Origin: Stephanodiscus triporus
Taxonomy: Eukaryota > Bacillariophyta > Thalassiosirophyceae > Thalassiosirales > Thalassiosiraceae
NCBI GenBank assembly: GCA_036939755.1
Contig: JALLAZ010000951.1
Location: 1 to 11,126 of the forward strand
Direction: 5' to 3'
DNA length: 11,126 bases
The notes beneath the pieces are model-generated. The model was not told where the DNA came from, searched no databases, and saw only the letters and a program-made list of their open reading frames with translations. Shown in pieces: positions 1-7,170 of this stretch. Positions within the stretch are counted from its first letter, which is position 1, and every line of letters begins with the position of its first letter. The translations under genes were made by a program, and so were the position numbers.

Positions 1-1010
1 ACCAGCAGCCCGAAGGGCTTGGCGGCCCTCTGCACGGCCGCGAGGGCCCCCTCCTCGTTCTTGAATTCGACGTACCCGAACCCCTTGCTCGTGCCGGACA
101 CGTGATTCCTGGCCACGCGCACCCCCCCCTCGACCACCCTCCCGATCGCGCGGAACGAATCGAGTATGTCATCCTCCGACGCGTCGTACGGTAGGTTCCG
201 AACGAACACGGTCCTGCACCCGCTCGGCTGTTCCCTCGTCGCGCCCCCCCCGAGCGTCGACGCTCCCATGGTCGTGCCGGCGCGGGGAGGATTCGCCTCC
301 CTGATCGCGACGTACCTCCCCCCGAGCTCCTTACCGTTGACGTCGTCCCCGAGCGCGCGATCCCTCGTTTCGATCGATCCGAAGACTACGTGTCCGAATC
401 CACGCAGTCGTCCCGAGTCCTGCCACGTCGGCAGCCGCATGTCCACGACGTCGTCGCACCCGTGAGACTCGAAGAAATGCCTCACCTGGTCGGGGGTGGA
501 CGTGAAGGGCAATCCCTCGACGAAGACCGTGCGCTCCGCCGACGACAGCAGCAGCTCCGCCCGTCGTTTGGCGGAGGATGCGGCATCCGAGGAGGAGGGA
601 TCGACGTTCGCCGGGGCGGTTCTGTCCACGTCGTCGCCGTCTCCCGACTTCTTCTTCTTCTTTCGATTGCGCTTCCTCTTCCGCTTCTTCGACTCCTTGT
701 CGCCGTCGTCGTCGTCGTCGTCGTCGCCCCCCTCGTCCTTTTCATTTCCGTCGTCGGACGCCCCCGCCGCCGACGCCGCCGCCGCCACTCCTCCTCCGCT
801 CCTCGAAGGCACGTCTTCGTCGTCGTCGCTCTCGCGCTGGGCGGCCGGCGCCTCGTCGACGACGAGCGACTCGGAATCCGCCGCCGCCGCAGCGTCCCCC
901 GCGTCGTTGTCGTTGTCGTCGTCGTCGTCTTTCTTGCCGCCGCCGCGCTTGCTGCGACGACGTCGCTTCTTGCCGCTTGATCCTTCCGATTTCGATCGCT
1001 CCTCGGACAT
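1..1010 (-). CDS. Nucleolin/Nsr1-like protein with two RRM domains (3' part outside window)
   Basis: The reading frame opens at the ATG at 1010-1008 and stays open for 336 codons to the left edge, so the C-terminus is missing. The N-terminal ~150 residues are low complexity: basic (KKRRRRSKR), Asp runs of five and seven, Ala runs, and a Lys/Arg block near residue 105-120 that looks like a nuclear or nucleolar localisation signal. RRM1 spans about 159-236 (RNP2 VFVEGLPF, RNP1 RGFGHVVF). RRM2 begins near 266 (RNP2 VFVRNLPY, RNP1 KGFGYVEF) and its end meets the window edge. Acidic/basic N-terminus followed by tandem RRMs is the layout of nucleolin, yeast Nsr1 and plant nucleolins, which act in pre-rRNA processing in the nucleolus; that role is inferred. 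A C-terminal GAR tail would be expected beyond the window. No intron is needed. Codons are strongly G/C-ending. It is divergent from the aminotransferase gene. Confidence 0.85.
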   Translation of the reverse strand, partial: MSEERSKSEGSSGKKRRRRSKRGGGKKDDDDDNDNDAGDAAAAADSESLVVDEAPAAQRESDDDEDVPSRSGGGVAAAASAAGASDDGNEKDEGGDDDDDDDGDKESKKRKRKRNRKKKKKSGDGDDVDRTAPANVDPSSSDAASSAKRRAELLLSSAERTVFVEGLPFTSTPDQVRHFFESHGCDDVVDMRLPTWQDSGRLRGFGHVVFGSIETRDRALGDDVNGKELGGRYVAIREANPPRAGTTMGASTLGGGATREQPSGCRTVFVRNLPYDASEDDILDSFRAIGRVVEGGVRVARNHVSGTSKGFGYVEFKNEEGALAAVQRAAKPFGLL

Positions 1011-1282
1011 GTCGTCTCCTTTATTGTGCAGTTGCAGTAGGTAGGAGAGCAGAGGGTGATTGGTGACGGTGGCAATTCTTTCTCTTTTTCGGGGGTGCTT
1101 GTGCATGTGCACTTGAGTACTCTAGGTAGCTGGGAAATCGGTGGGTGGGAAATTACTTACCATGGGTGAGGCGTCACAGCCTGTCTGCCGCACAAACAAA
1201 CAGAACACAGTCGGTCGTCAAAACAAAATATTATTTTATCCTCGGTCTCGCTCTTCCCAATCGACTCAGAAGCAAGATCCCC
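1011..1282. promoter_or_regulatory. Divergent intergenic region between RRM gene and aminotransferase gene
   Basis: These 272 bases separate two divergently oriented start codons, so they must hold both 5' UTRs and both promoters. I see no convincing TATA box. A pyrimidine-rich stretch lies near 1077-1090. An ATG at 1162 precedes the aminotransferase start in a different frame. A GGTGAG word at 1165-1170 could serve as a 5' UTR splice donor, but nothing confirms this. Confidence 0.4.
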
Positions 1283-2686
1283 ATGTTCACATTCGCCCGC
1301 GCCAACCCCGTCGCTTTCCTGGCCCTATTATCGCTCGCTGCATCATCGTCATCATTGACCACCGCCCTCGCCGTCATGCCCGAGTCGTCGTCGTCCCCCC
1401 CCGCCTCCGCCTCCGCCTCCCGCGCGACCCTGCCGTCGTCGTCGTCGTCCTCCTCCCGCTACCTCCGCGACGTCCCCGAGGGTCCCCCGGATCCCATCCT
1501 CGGCATCAACGAGTCCTACAAGTCGTGTGCCGATCCCAGGAAGGTGAACGTGTGCGTGGGCGCGTATCGCGACGCCCGGGGGAGGCCGTGGGTGCTCCCC
1601 GCCGTACGCGACGCCGAGCGACGACTCCTCGACGATCCCGCCACGAACAAGGAGTACGCTCCCATCGCGGGCGATCCGACCTTCGTCGACCTGGCGCTGA
1701 AGTTCGCGTACGGCGCGGACGCGGACGTGTCCGTAATCGCGGGGATGCAGGCCCTCAGCGGGACGGGCGCGTGTCGCGTGGGCGGACACTTCCTATCGAG
1801 GTTCGTGCCTCGTCCGGCGGGACGCGCGAAGGTGCCGATATACGTCCCCGATCCCACGTGGGGGAATCACGTCGCGATCTTCGAGGAGTGCGGGATGGAC
1901 GTCAGGCGATACCGGTACTACGACGCGGGCACGAATCGCCTGAACTACGCGGGCATCGTCGAGGATTTGACGAACGCGCCGGACGGGAGCGTGATCCTGC
2001 TGCACGCGTGCGCGCACAATCCCACTGGATGCGATCCGACATTCGAGCAGTGGGATGCGATATCGGAATTGATCGCGTCGAAGGGACACGTGGCGTTCTT
2101 CGACTCGGCGTATCAGGGATTCGCGTCGGGCGACGCCGAGGCGGACGCATTCGCGCTTCGGCACTTCGTCTCCCGGGGACATAACGTCGTGCTGGCCCAG
2201 AGCTTCGCGAAGAATTTCGGACTGTACGGGGAACGAACGGGCACGATCAGCGTCGTTTGTTCGAATCCGGAAGAGAGGTCGGCGGTGTTGAGCCAGCTCA
2301 AGCTCATCGCGCGTCCCATGTACTCCAGTCCCCCCGTGCACGGATCGAACATCGTGCGTACGGTCCTGACGGATAAGGGATTGACCGGCGAGTATTACAA
2401 CAATTGCAGGGAGATGGCGGCGCGCATACGCGCCATGAGGGAGAGGCTGGTCGACGTCCTGTTGGAGGTCGGGAGCTCGCACGATTGGAGTCACGTCACC
2501 GAGCAGATCGGGATGTTCGCATACACGGGCATGTCGAGCGAAATGTGCGACGTTCTTACCTCCGAGTACTCCATCTTTCTCACCAGGGACGGCAGGATCA
2601 GCCTCGCGGGTCTGAACGATGACAACATCGAGTACGTGGCCAGGGCGATCCATGCGGTGACGGACGGCAAGAGCATTACGTCGTAA
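1283..2686 (+). CDS. AAT: Aspartate aminotransferase (class I PLP enzyme) with N-terminal leader
   Basis: The predicted product has 467 residues and interconverts aspartate/2-oxoglutarate with oxaloacetate/glutamate. The ATG at 1283 is the first in-frame ATG; the frame extends upstream but without one. Family landmarks are all present: SGTGA near 159-163, PTWGNH 191-196 (Trp stacking on PLP), HNPTG 245-249 (Asn to PLP), FFDSAYQGF 272-280 (Asp to the pyridine nitrogen, Tyr), SFAKN with the Schiff-base lysine at K310, GLYGER with R318, RPMYS with R344 for the substrate distal carboxylate, and GRISLAGL with R438 for the alpha-carboxylate. The first ~30 residues form a basic-then-hydrophobic leader ending ALA, followed by a Ser/Ala-rich stretch to about residue 58, so an organelle or secretory route is likely. 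There is no clear ASAFAP motif with +1 Phe, so plastid targeting is unproven and mitochondrial targeting is possible. No intron is apparent. Confidence 0.95.
   Translation: MFTFARANPVAFLALLSLAASSSSLTTALAVMPESSSSPPASASASRATLPSSSSSSSRYLRDVPEGPPDPILGINESYKSCADPRKVNVCVGAYRDARGRPWVLPAVRDAERRLLDDPATNKEYAPIAGDPTFVDLALKFAYGADADVSVIAGMQALSGTGACRVGGHFLSRFVPRPAGRAKVPIYVPDPTWGNHVAIFEECGMDVRRYRYYDAGTNRLNYAGIVEDLTNAPDGSVILLHACAHNPTGCDPTFEQWDAISELIASKGHVAFFDSAYQGFASGDAEADAFALRHFVSRGHNVVLAQSFAKNFGLYGERTGTISVVCSNPEERSAVLSQLKLIARPMYSSPPVHGSNIVRTVLTDKGLTGEYYNNCREMAARIRAMRERLVDVLLEVGSSHDWSHVTEQIGMFAYTGMSSEMCDVLTSEYSIFLTRDGRISLAGLNDDNIEYVARAIHAVTDGKSITS
1385..1456 (+). repeat. TCG/TCC trinucleotide-rich stretch inside aminotransferase leader
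   Basis: Short runs of TCG/TCC and GCC-type triplets encode the poly-Ser and Ser/Ala segment between the hydrophobic leader and the catalytic domain. The same triplet (as GAC, read on the minus strand) makes the Asp runs of the neighbouring RRM gene, for example around 705-726 and 906-930. These are probably slippage-prone coding microsatellites. Confidence 0.6.
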
Positions 2687-2890
2687 AATGACTTACATCC
2701 CCCTCGCGGGAGTGGATGGAGTACAGTCGATAGGTAGACATTCACATGACGGGATGAATAATTGCGTGGCCTGATAAGTAGTGCATTCACCAAAATTGCG
2801 TGAAAATGAAATAGGTTGAGGCTTGGCAACCTAACCATTAAATCAATACCGAACAAGCATAACGATTAAAGCTATAGTCCTAAACCAACT
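2687..2890. other. Convergent 3' intergenic gap
   Basis: This 204-base gap lies between the stop codon of the aminotransferase gene and the stop codon of the opposing small gene. It is AT-richer than the aminotransferase and must hold both polyadenylation regions. I see no canonical AATAAA that can be assigned with confidence and no open frame worth reporting. Confidence 0.5.
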
Positions 2891-3541
2891 TTACGAATTG
2901 CTGTGCGTGTCGCAATTTTCAATCAACATTGGGATTGATGTTCCATTGGTAGTACAGCTTGACTTTTTTTCATGTTCTACCATTGCGAGCCTCTTTTCAA
3001 GCATTTCTATTTTTTCTTTCAGTGTCTCGATCTCGAATGTCGAGCTTTTGGCCTGGTTGCGAAGTCGCCGCACACCAACGTCTCGGGGGGATCGATCAAA
3101 CGTGGACGATCGGGAGAGACTTGGACGTCGCTGCGCTCTAGAATGTTTAACAGTAAAACGCCGTTGCGCGTGAGGGTTGGAACTCGATCTCACTCCAGGA
3201 ATAGTGACTTGGATGAATGCAGGAGGAGTAATATCTGTCGTCGAATACGAATAACTTCGCCGTCGACCGGCAACGCCGAGAGAACCAAGCACCTTTGGAA
3301 TCTCTACGGCGACCTCGTCTTCTGTTGCGCCTAGCAAACGTGTAGCCTTTTCGCGCTTCATCCTCGTGGTAGCATAGCCGAGAATTCTCTCTGCCTTGTT
3401 GATCGAACAGGACGAAATCTGCTCCAACAACTTTTCTGCCAAGATGACGTCATCTTCGCTAACTCCCAGCTTTCTTAGCCCGTTTGACCGATCCATAGAT
3501 GGTCGCGAATAGAGGCCTGCGGATGATTGTTGAATGTTCAT
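2891..3541 (-). CDS. Hypothetical protein with internal LGxxED repeat and C-terminal coiled coil
   Basis: The frame runs from ATG at 3541-3539 to TAA at 2893-2891 and encodes 216 residues. I do not recognise a family. Residues ~23-41 and ~68-87 look like two copies of one motif, RxLGx(S/T)ED(D/E)V followed by a helical stretch, which suggests a small repeated helical domain in the N-terminal half. The middle (about 92-165) is Ser/Arg-rich and probably disordered, with several RRxS-type sites that could be phosphorylated. Residues ~167-193 form a heptad-like Glu/Lys/Leu segment predicted to be a short coiled coil. There is no signal peptide or membrane segment. It lies 502 bases downstream of the IQ/WW gene on the same strand. 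It could be a regulatory or scaffold protein, but that is a guess; existence as a gene rests on frame length, codon use and the internal repeat. Confidence 0.65.
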   Translation of the reverse strand: MNIQQSSAGLYSRPSMDRSNGLRKLGVSEDDVILAEKLLEQISSCSINKAERILGYATTRMKREKATRLLGATEDEVAVEIPKVLGSLGVAGRRRSYSYSTTDITPPAFIQVTIPGVRSSSNPHAQRRFTVKHSRAQRRPSLSRSSTFDRSPRDVGVRRLRNQAKSSTFEIETLKEKIEMLEKRLAMVEHEKKSSCTTNGTSIPMLIENCDTHSNS

Positions 3542-3699
3542 GTTGGAGAAAAAATGACCGACGAGGTTTCGAGGATGTTGCGAGTGTGCGTTTGTCGTGA
3601 CCGTTGCGCAACGGTTTTTGGAAAACGGAAAAGAGCGGAAACATGATAAATAAATATTTTTTCAGATTTACTTTTCCCCCAACGCGCAGTTGTTGAGGA

Positions 3700-3738
3700 G
3701 TGGCACGGGTAAACGTGCAGCCCGTGTGAATGTGCCAC
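3700..3738. repeat. Inverted repeat, potential hairpin
   Basis: GTGGCACGGG at 3700-3709 can pair with CCCGTG at 3721-3726 and then, across an asymmetric bulge, with CCAC at 3735-3738. Alternatively GTGGCAC can pair directly with GTGCCAC at 3732-3738. It lies about 160-200 bases upstream of the start codon at 3541, so it could fall in the promoter or 5' UTR of that gene. Confidence 0.4.
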
Positions 3739-3753
3739 CACAATTGTTAAGGA

Positions 3754-3804
3754 GAAACCACTCGCGGATTGAGGGACGATGCTAGCTTAGCCTGAGTGGG
3801 TTTC
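3754..3804. repeat. Imperfect inverted repeat with inner palindrome
   Basis: GAAACCACTC at 3754-3763 pairs with GAGTGGGTTTC at 3794-3804, leaving one bulged G. The loop contains a second small stem, GCTA and TAGC around 3781-3791. The element is in the spacer after the IQ/WW gene and could form a nested hairpin in RNA from either strand. Confidence 0.35.
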
Positions 3805-3815
3805 GCCGTATTCGC

Positions 3816-3862
3816 CCACTGATCATCCCCCACGTCAACCACTGATTCACCCACCGAATCAC
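3816..3862. repeat. Degenerate 12-base repeats (CCACTGAT-like)
   Basis: Three related 12-base words occur at 3816-3827, 3839-3850 and 3851-3862 (CCACTGATCATC, CCACTGATTCAC, CCACCGAATCAC). The last two are directly adjacent. They may be a decayed short tandem repeat or clustered protein-binding sites in the upstream region of the gene at 2891-3541. Confidence 0.35.
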
Positions 3863-4043
3863 CACGGGAGGAGTTCAATTGCTACCAGCGCGATGACACG
3901 AACCAATGTCGAGACTATCACTGTAACCCATCCGTTCTTTGTTAGGGTTCAAGCAGGGTGATTCTGTTAAGAGAAAATGCAGAAAATCTTCGAGAGTTTT
4001 TGGATCGATGTATCGGAAAAGCAGGAGATTAAGATTGGACCGA

Positions 4044-6560
4044 TCATGCGCCCTCTTGCGAGTCGACGATTCTAAGGAAGCAATCTTCACAGTACCGTTT
4101 ACCGTCGTCTTCGTTCAACCTCAGGCTGAAATTGGGGCAGAGTCCTGAACGTACTGGCCACTCGCGCCACCAGGTATGAGGCACAATTCCACAACACATA
4201 TCTTCATCAACAGGTGGCAGCCATCTCATTTCCATTGACCATGGGTTGAAGTAATAGGGAAAGTTGTGCGCATCTCGAAGAAGTATCCATTCGTCTTTGG
4301 CTGGAATTTCGAATACGCCCATTGCTATCGGCTTCGTCCAAGTTGTTTCTCCAGTAAATTTGTTCATGTAGTAAAATGCATGGCTCCTTCCATCAAACCT
4401 TCTTTCGAATGTCTCTAAACACAGTCGCCGAAGTTCTCTCCTTGCTAGCCACTTGCGACAGGCCGTCGCCACCAAAGATACAGCATGAATCGTCGCCCTT
4501 GCATGGGCTTTCTCCGCCTTGACCTCACTCTGTAGCCTCGCCTCTTGCATGCATCGTTCTCTGTCTATAAATTCCTCGTTCATTTGATGGCGAAGTCTTG
4601 TCCTTTCTTCCTCGGCTATGATGTGAATAATCTCTTCTCTCGCAATAGCTTTCGCCTCCTTTGATTCCATAGGAATGTGTCTCTCATCAGCTCTTTTCAG
4701 CACATCTGGGACTCGTCCCTTCACTCGCTTTAGCACATTTGCTCGCGTTCGTTTTTCTACCGAATTATCAGGCTGGTCCAGACAACGGATGCAATGAGAT
4801 TTCATCTCCTTCACACCTGATTCAATTTTCGCCTCCCACTCATTTTTCCATTTCTCTGTTGCCAAATATTCTGAATTATCCGGTTCTGCACTCTTCAGCT
4901 CATCATTCTTAACGCGACGTCGAAGCGTTCTAACCTTAATTTGATCATGCGACACTTTTGATTTGACCTGGATATCATTTTCGTATTCTTCCCTCATCGA
5001 CTTGTAAAAGCCCTCTAACTGCCGTTCATATATTTGCCTCTCGCGGAGGAATTTTTTCCTCTCTGTCTCCATTGCACGCTGGACACGCATCTCTCTTTGC
5101 ATTTTCTCTCTTAACTCAGCTGCCTTTGCAGTTGCCATCTTCCTTCGCCAAAATGCTTGAAGCTTTGTTAAACACCAAACGCCTCTTTCCAACTCAAGTC
5201 TTACCCTCTCCTTGACATTATTCGCATGCTCTTGACCGACCAAAGTCAGGATTTTCTTCAAAGCGAGACTTCTTCCCAGAGCGCCCCTTATCCTTCGCTG
5301 TACTTCAATGACTGCCCAGAGATACTTCGAGGATAGAACATTCAGTGTATTCTTTGCAAGATACATCCGGAAATGAGTTTGTATCATGGTGGCAGCAGTA
5401 AACATTGTTCGGCGATGGCTTGCTTCGATCCTTCCAAAATAGCCTCGCACCACACGCTGTATCTTCAACGCAGCATGATGTCTATTTGTCCATTGTGAAA
5501 AGGCAAGCAATCCTCGAGATTTTCTCCGAAACTTCACTGTGCAAGTTATCTTGTTGAAAATGGACCTTATCGAACCTTGATACCTCGCGTAGTCGAGCCA
5601 TTGCGTCCATACACCCAGCTTAGTCCTGTGACTATCACGGCCGAATTTTTCGTTTATTGTCTTTTCACGCCGACTTGATGTGACAAGCTGAAATAAGGCC
5701 TCGTTGTATAATTCCTCCTCCCATCGATAAATGCATACAGGAAATATTCCACCTCTGCCCCACAACGATCCCGACTGGGCAAAGTATCTCTGTAAGCAAT
5801 CCTGCTCCAGAATTTTCTGAAATATTTTTACTGTTACTGCAGTTGACCCTTCATTGCCATCAATCTCTGGCTTGGAGGCCTTCACTCGAGCCCAGGATTC
5901 GTCCATTTCACACAGAATGCCTGTAGTTGCATCATCCTTAACCAATGGGAATAATATCTTGCCCAAATCTCTCAAGTCAATCCAAGATTTGTCAGCAATA
6001 ATGGAAAATGCAGACAATAGTTGATCCTTGACAGTCTTCGCCGGATCCAATGCGAAATGGAAATAAAACAGAAAACTTCTCCAATCAAAAGCCTCCGTAG
6101 AAAGCACATCAAATGCATTGTACACAGATTCTAGAGAGTCATTGAATTTCTCATCCTCTACAAGTCGTTGGCTATATTCTCGCGATACCTTCAGCAAACA
6201 ATCCTTAAATTGTGGTTTTGATGCAAACCGTTTTGACGTAACTTCAAAGAAGTTGTCATGGAGGTCACGGAGAAGCTTTCCCTTTCGATATTCGGACCAT
6301 TTCTCTCCGTTGCCAAAAATTACGTCTTGCAGATGTAATGCACTCATCCACATTTTTTCCTGTGCAGCAACGTCTCGTTCAGCATAGTCTCGGGGGTAAT
6401 CGTTGTGAATGTTGTTCAACTCCGATTTCGACGAGCTCACAAACTTTCTGAATTCCCAATCATATCGCACTCGATAATAATGCTCCCCCTTGTTTGACAT
6501 GAACTTTTTCCCACGTGACTCTTTTACCGCAAGAGCAGCATTTATATCGTCCAAGCTCAT
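4044..6560 (-). CDS. Multi-IQ-motif protein with tandem WW domains and Cys-rich C-terminus
   Basis: The frame runs from ATG at 6560 to TGA at 4046-4044 without an intron, 838 residues. Residues ~1-340 have no domain I can name; about 140-210 has a paired helical look that might be a degenerate EF-hand-like fold. IQ-like motifs follow at about 365-382 (IQRVVRGYFGR), 390-405 (IQTHFRMYLAK), 418-434 (VQRRIRGALGR), 465-480 (LQAFWRRKMA) and 692-708 (VATACRKWLAR), the usual binding sites for calmodulin-like proteins. Residues ~480-690 are highly charged, Glu/Arg/Lys-rich and probably long helix or coiled coil. Two WW domains lie at about 717-745 (FYYMNKFTGETTW...P) and 756-783 (PYYFNPWSMEMRWLPP), which normally bind proline-rich ligands. 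The tail has Cys789, Cys790, Cys808 and a CxxC at 824-827 that could bind zinc. A calcium-linked cytoskeletal or flagellar scaffold is plausible, but function is unassigned. Confidence 0.88.
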   Translation of the reverse strand: MSLDDINAALAVKESRGKKFMSNKGEHYYRVRYDWEFRKFVSSSKSELNNIHNDYPRDYAERDVAAQEKMWMSALHLQDVIFGNGEKWSEYRKGKLLRDLHDNFFEVTSKRFASKPQFKDCLLKVSREYSQRLVEDEKFNDSLESVYNAFDVLSTEAFDWRSFLFYFHFALDPAKTVKDQLLSAFSIIADKSWIDLRDLGKILFPLVKDDATTGILCEMDESWARVKASKPEIDGNEGSTAVTVKIFQKILEQDCLQRYFAQSGSLWGRGGIFPVCIYRWEEELYNEALFQLVTSSRREKTINEKFGRDSHRTKLGVWTQWLDYARYQGSIRSIFNKITCTVKFRRKSRGLLAFSQWTNRHHAALKIQRVVRGYFGRIEASHRRTMFTAATMIQTHFRMYLAKNTLNVLSSKYLWAVIEVQRRIRGALGRSLALKKILTLVGQEHANNVKERVRLELERGVWCLTKLQAFWRRKMATAKAAELREKMQREMRVQRAMETERKKFLRERQIYERQLEGFYKSMREEYENDIQVKSKVSHDQIKVRTLRRRVKNDELKSAEPDNSEYLATEKWKNEWEAKIESGVKEMKSHCIRCLDQPDNSVEKRTRANVLKRVKGRVPDVLKRADERHIPMESKEAKAIAREEIIHIIAEEERTRLRHQMNEEFIDRERCMQEARLQSEVKAEKAHARATIHAVSLVATACRKWLARRELRRLCLETFERRFDGRSHAFYYMNKFTGETTWTKPIAMGVFEIPAKDEWILLRDAHNFPYYFNPWSMEMRWLPPVDEDMCCGIVPHTWWREWPVRSGLCPNFSLRLNEDDGKRYCEDCFLRIVDSQEGA

Positions 6561-7170
6561 TATTTGCGCCCAGCAGCACCGTCCGCCGAGTCTCTGTATG
6601 GTGCTTTCAGCTTGAACTATCTAGTTGTTGTGATGTGGTTGTCTCTCTTGTGTTGTGTGGGGCGGGCGGGGGAGGAGAAATAATAATAGTCGGACTGAGG
6701 TATGTATCTACCTACGATATGTACATATTTCCCGGACTTTTCACAACCGAACCAATTTCCGCGCCTCTCAATTATTTGTAGAGTCTCAGAAAAGTCGACC
6801 GACACAACAAGGAACAAAACACACACTTCTTATCCCGGGCGGTTAGATTCTCTTTCTTGTTGAAAGGTTCTTTTTCTTTTTCCTGTTTAGACACAATCTT
6901 AAAGTAGGAATCTTATGGTTTGGCTTATGGTCGTCTCTCCGTTTTGTCATGTTTCCCACTTTTTCCTCTTCGAAAACAAACACACAACGACCACGCACAC
7001 GACAAGCAAGAACCAAGTAGTGTTCCACCCCCCACTCCCCAAGAATGCTGAATCAGTCGAGCAATAAAATGAACAGTTACGAACGAACAGCAAGACAGTG
7101 CCCATAATCTCGTGGACAATATATCATTATTTGATTCGGGAAACCCTTCGAAAACAAGCGGCAGAGCGAA
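6561..7170. promoter_or_regulatory. Divergent intergenic region between IQ/WW gene and CREST-like gene
   Basis: These 610 bases separate two divergent start codons and should hold both promoters. A G-rich tract (GGGCGGGCGGGGGAGGAG) lies at 6660-6677 and a long T/C-rich tract at about 6848-6890, with another C-rich patch near 7027-7041. None of the short open frames has protein-like composition. No RNA gene is recognisable. Confidence 0.45.

Larger units (their letters stand above)
3542..4043. other. Spacer between small hypothetical gene and IQ/WW gene
   Basis: This 502-base stretch holds the promoter and 5' UTR of the minus-strand gene at 2891-3541 and the 3' end of the minus-strand gene at 4044-6560. 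It contains two potential hairpins (3700-3738 and 3754-3804) and a cluster of CCACTGAT-like words at 3816-3862. Short open frames on either strand here show no protein-like features, so I call no gene. Confidence 0.5.

Noticed and set aside
482..1075. Long overlapping frames in both strands within the RRM gene (Arg-, Ser- or Pro-rich products)
   Set aside because: They are frame shadows created by GAC/TCG triplet runs in GC-rich DNA; only the minus-strand frame from 1010 gives recognisable RRM domains.
1793..2653. 286-codon antisense frame inside the aminotransferase gene
   Set aside because: The sense strand encodes a complete, well-conserved enzyme; the antisense product has no domain and is expected in GC-rich, codon-biased genes.
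3942..3950. Telomere-like TTAGGG word (also near 10795)
   Set aside because: Only isolated single copies are present, with no tandem run.
3939..4148. Plus-strand short frame overlapping the end of the IQ/WW gene
   Set aside because: It overlaps the conserved Cys-rich tail on the other strand and has no protein-like features.
6848..6890. Pyrimidine-rich tract as a splice acceptor for an upstream exon of the CREST-like gene
   Set aside because: No matching donor or upstream coding exon is visible, and the ATG at 7171 has good context.
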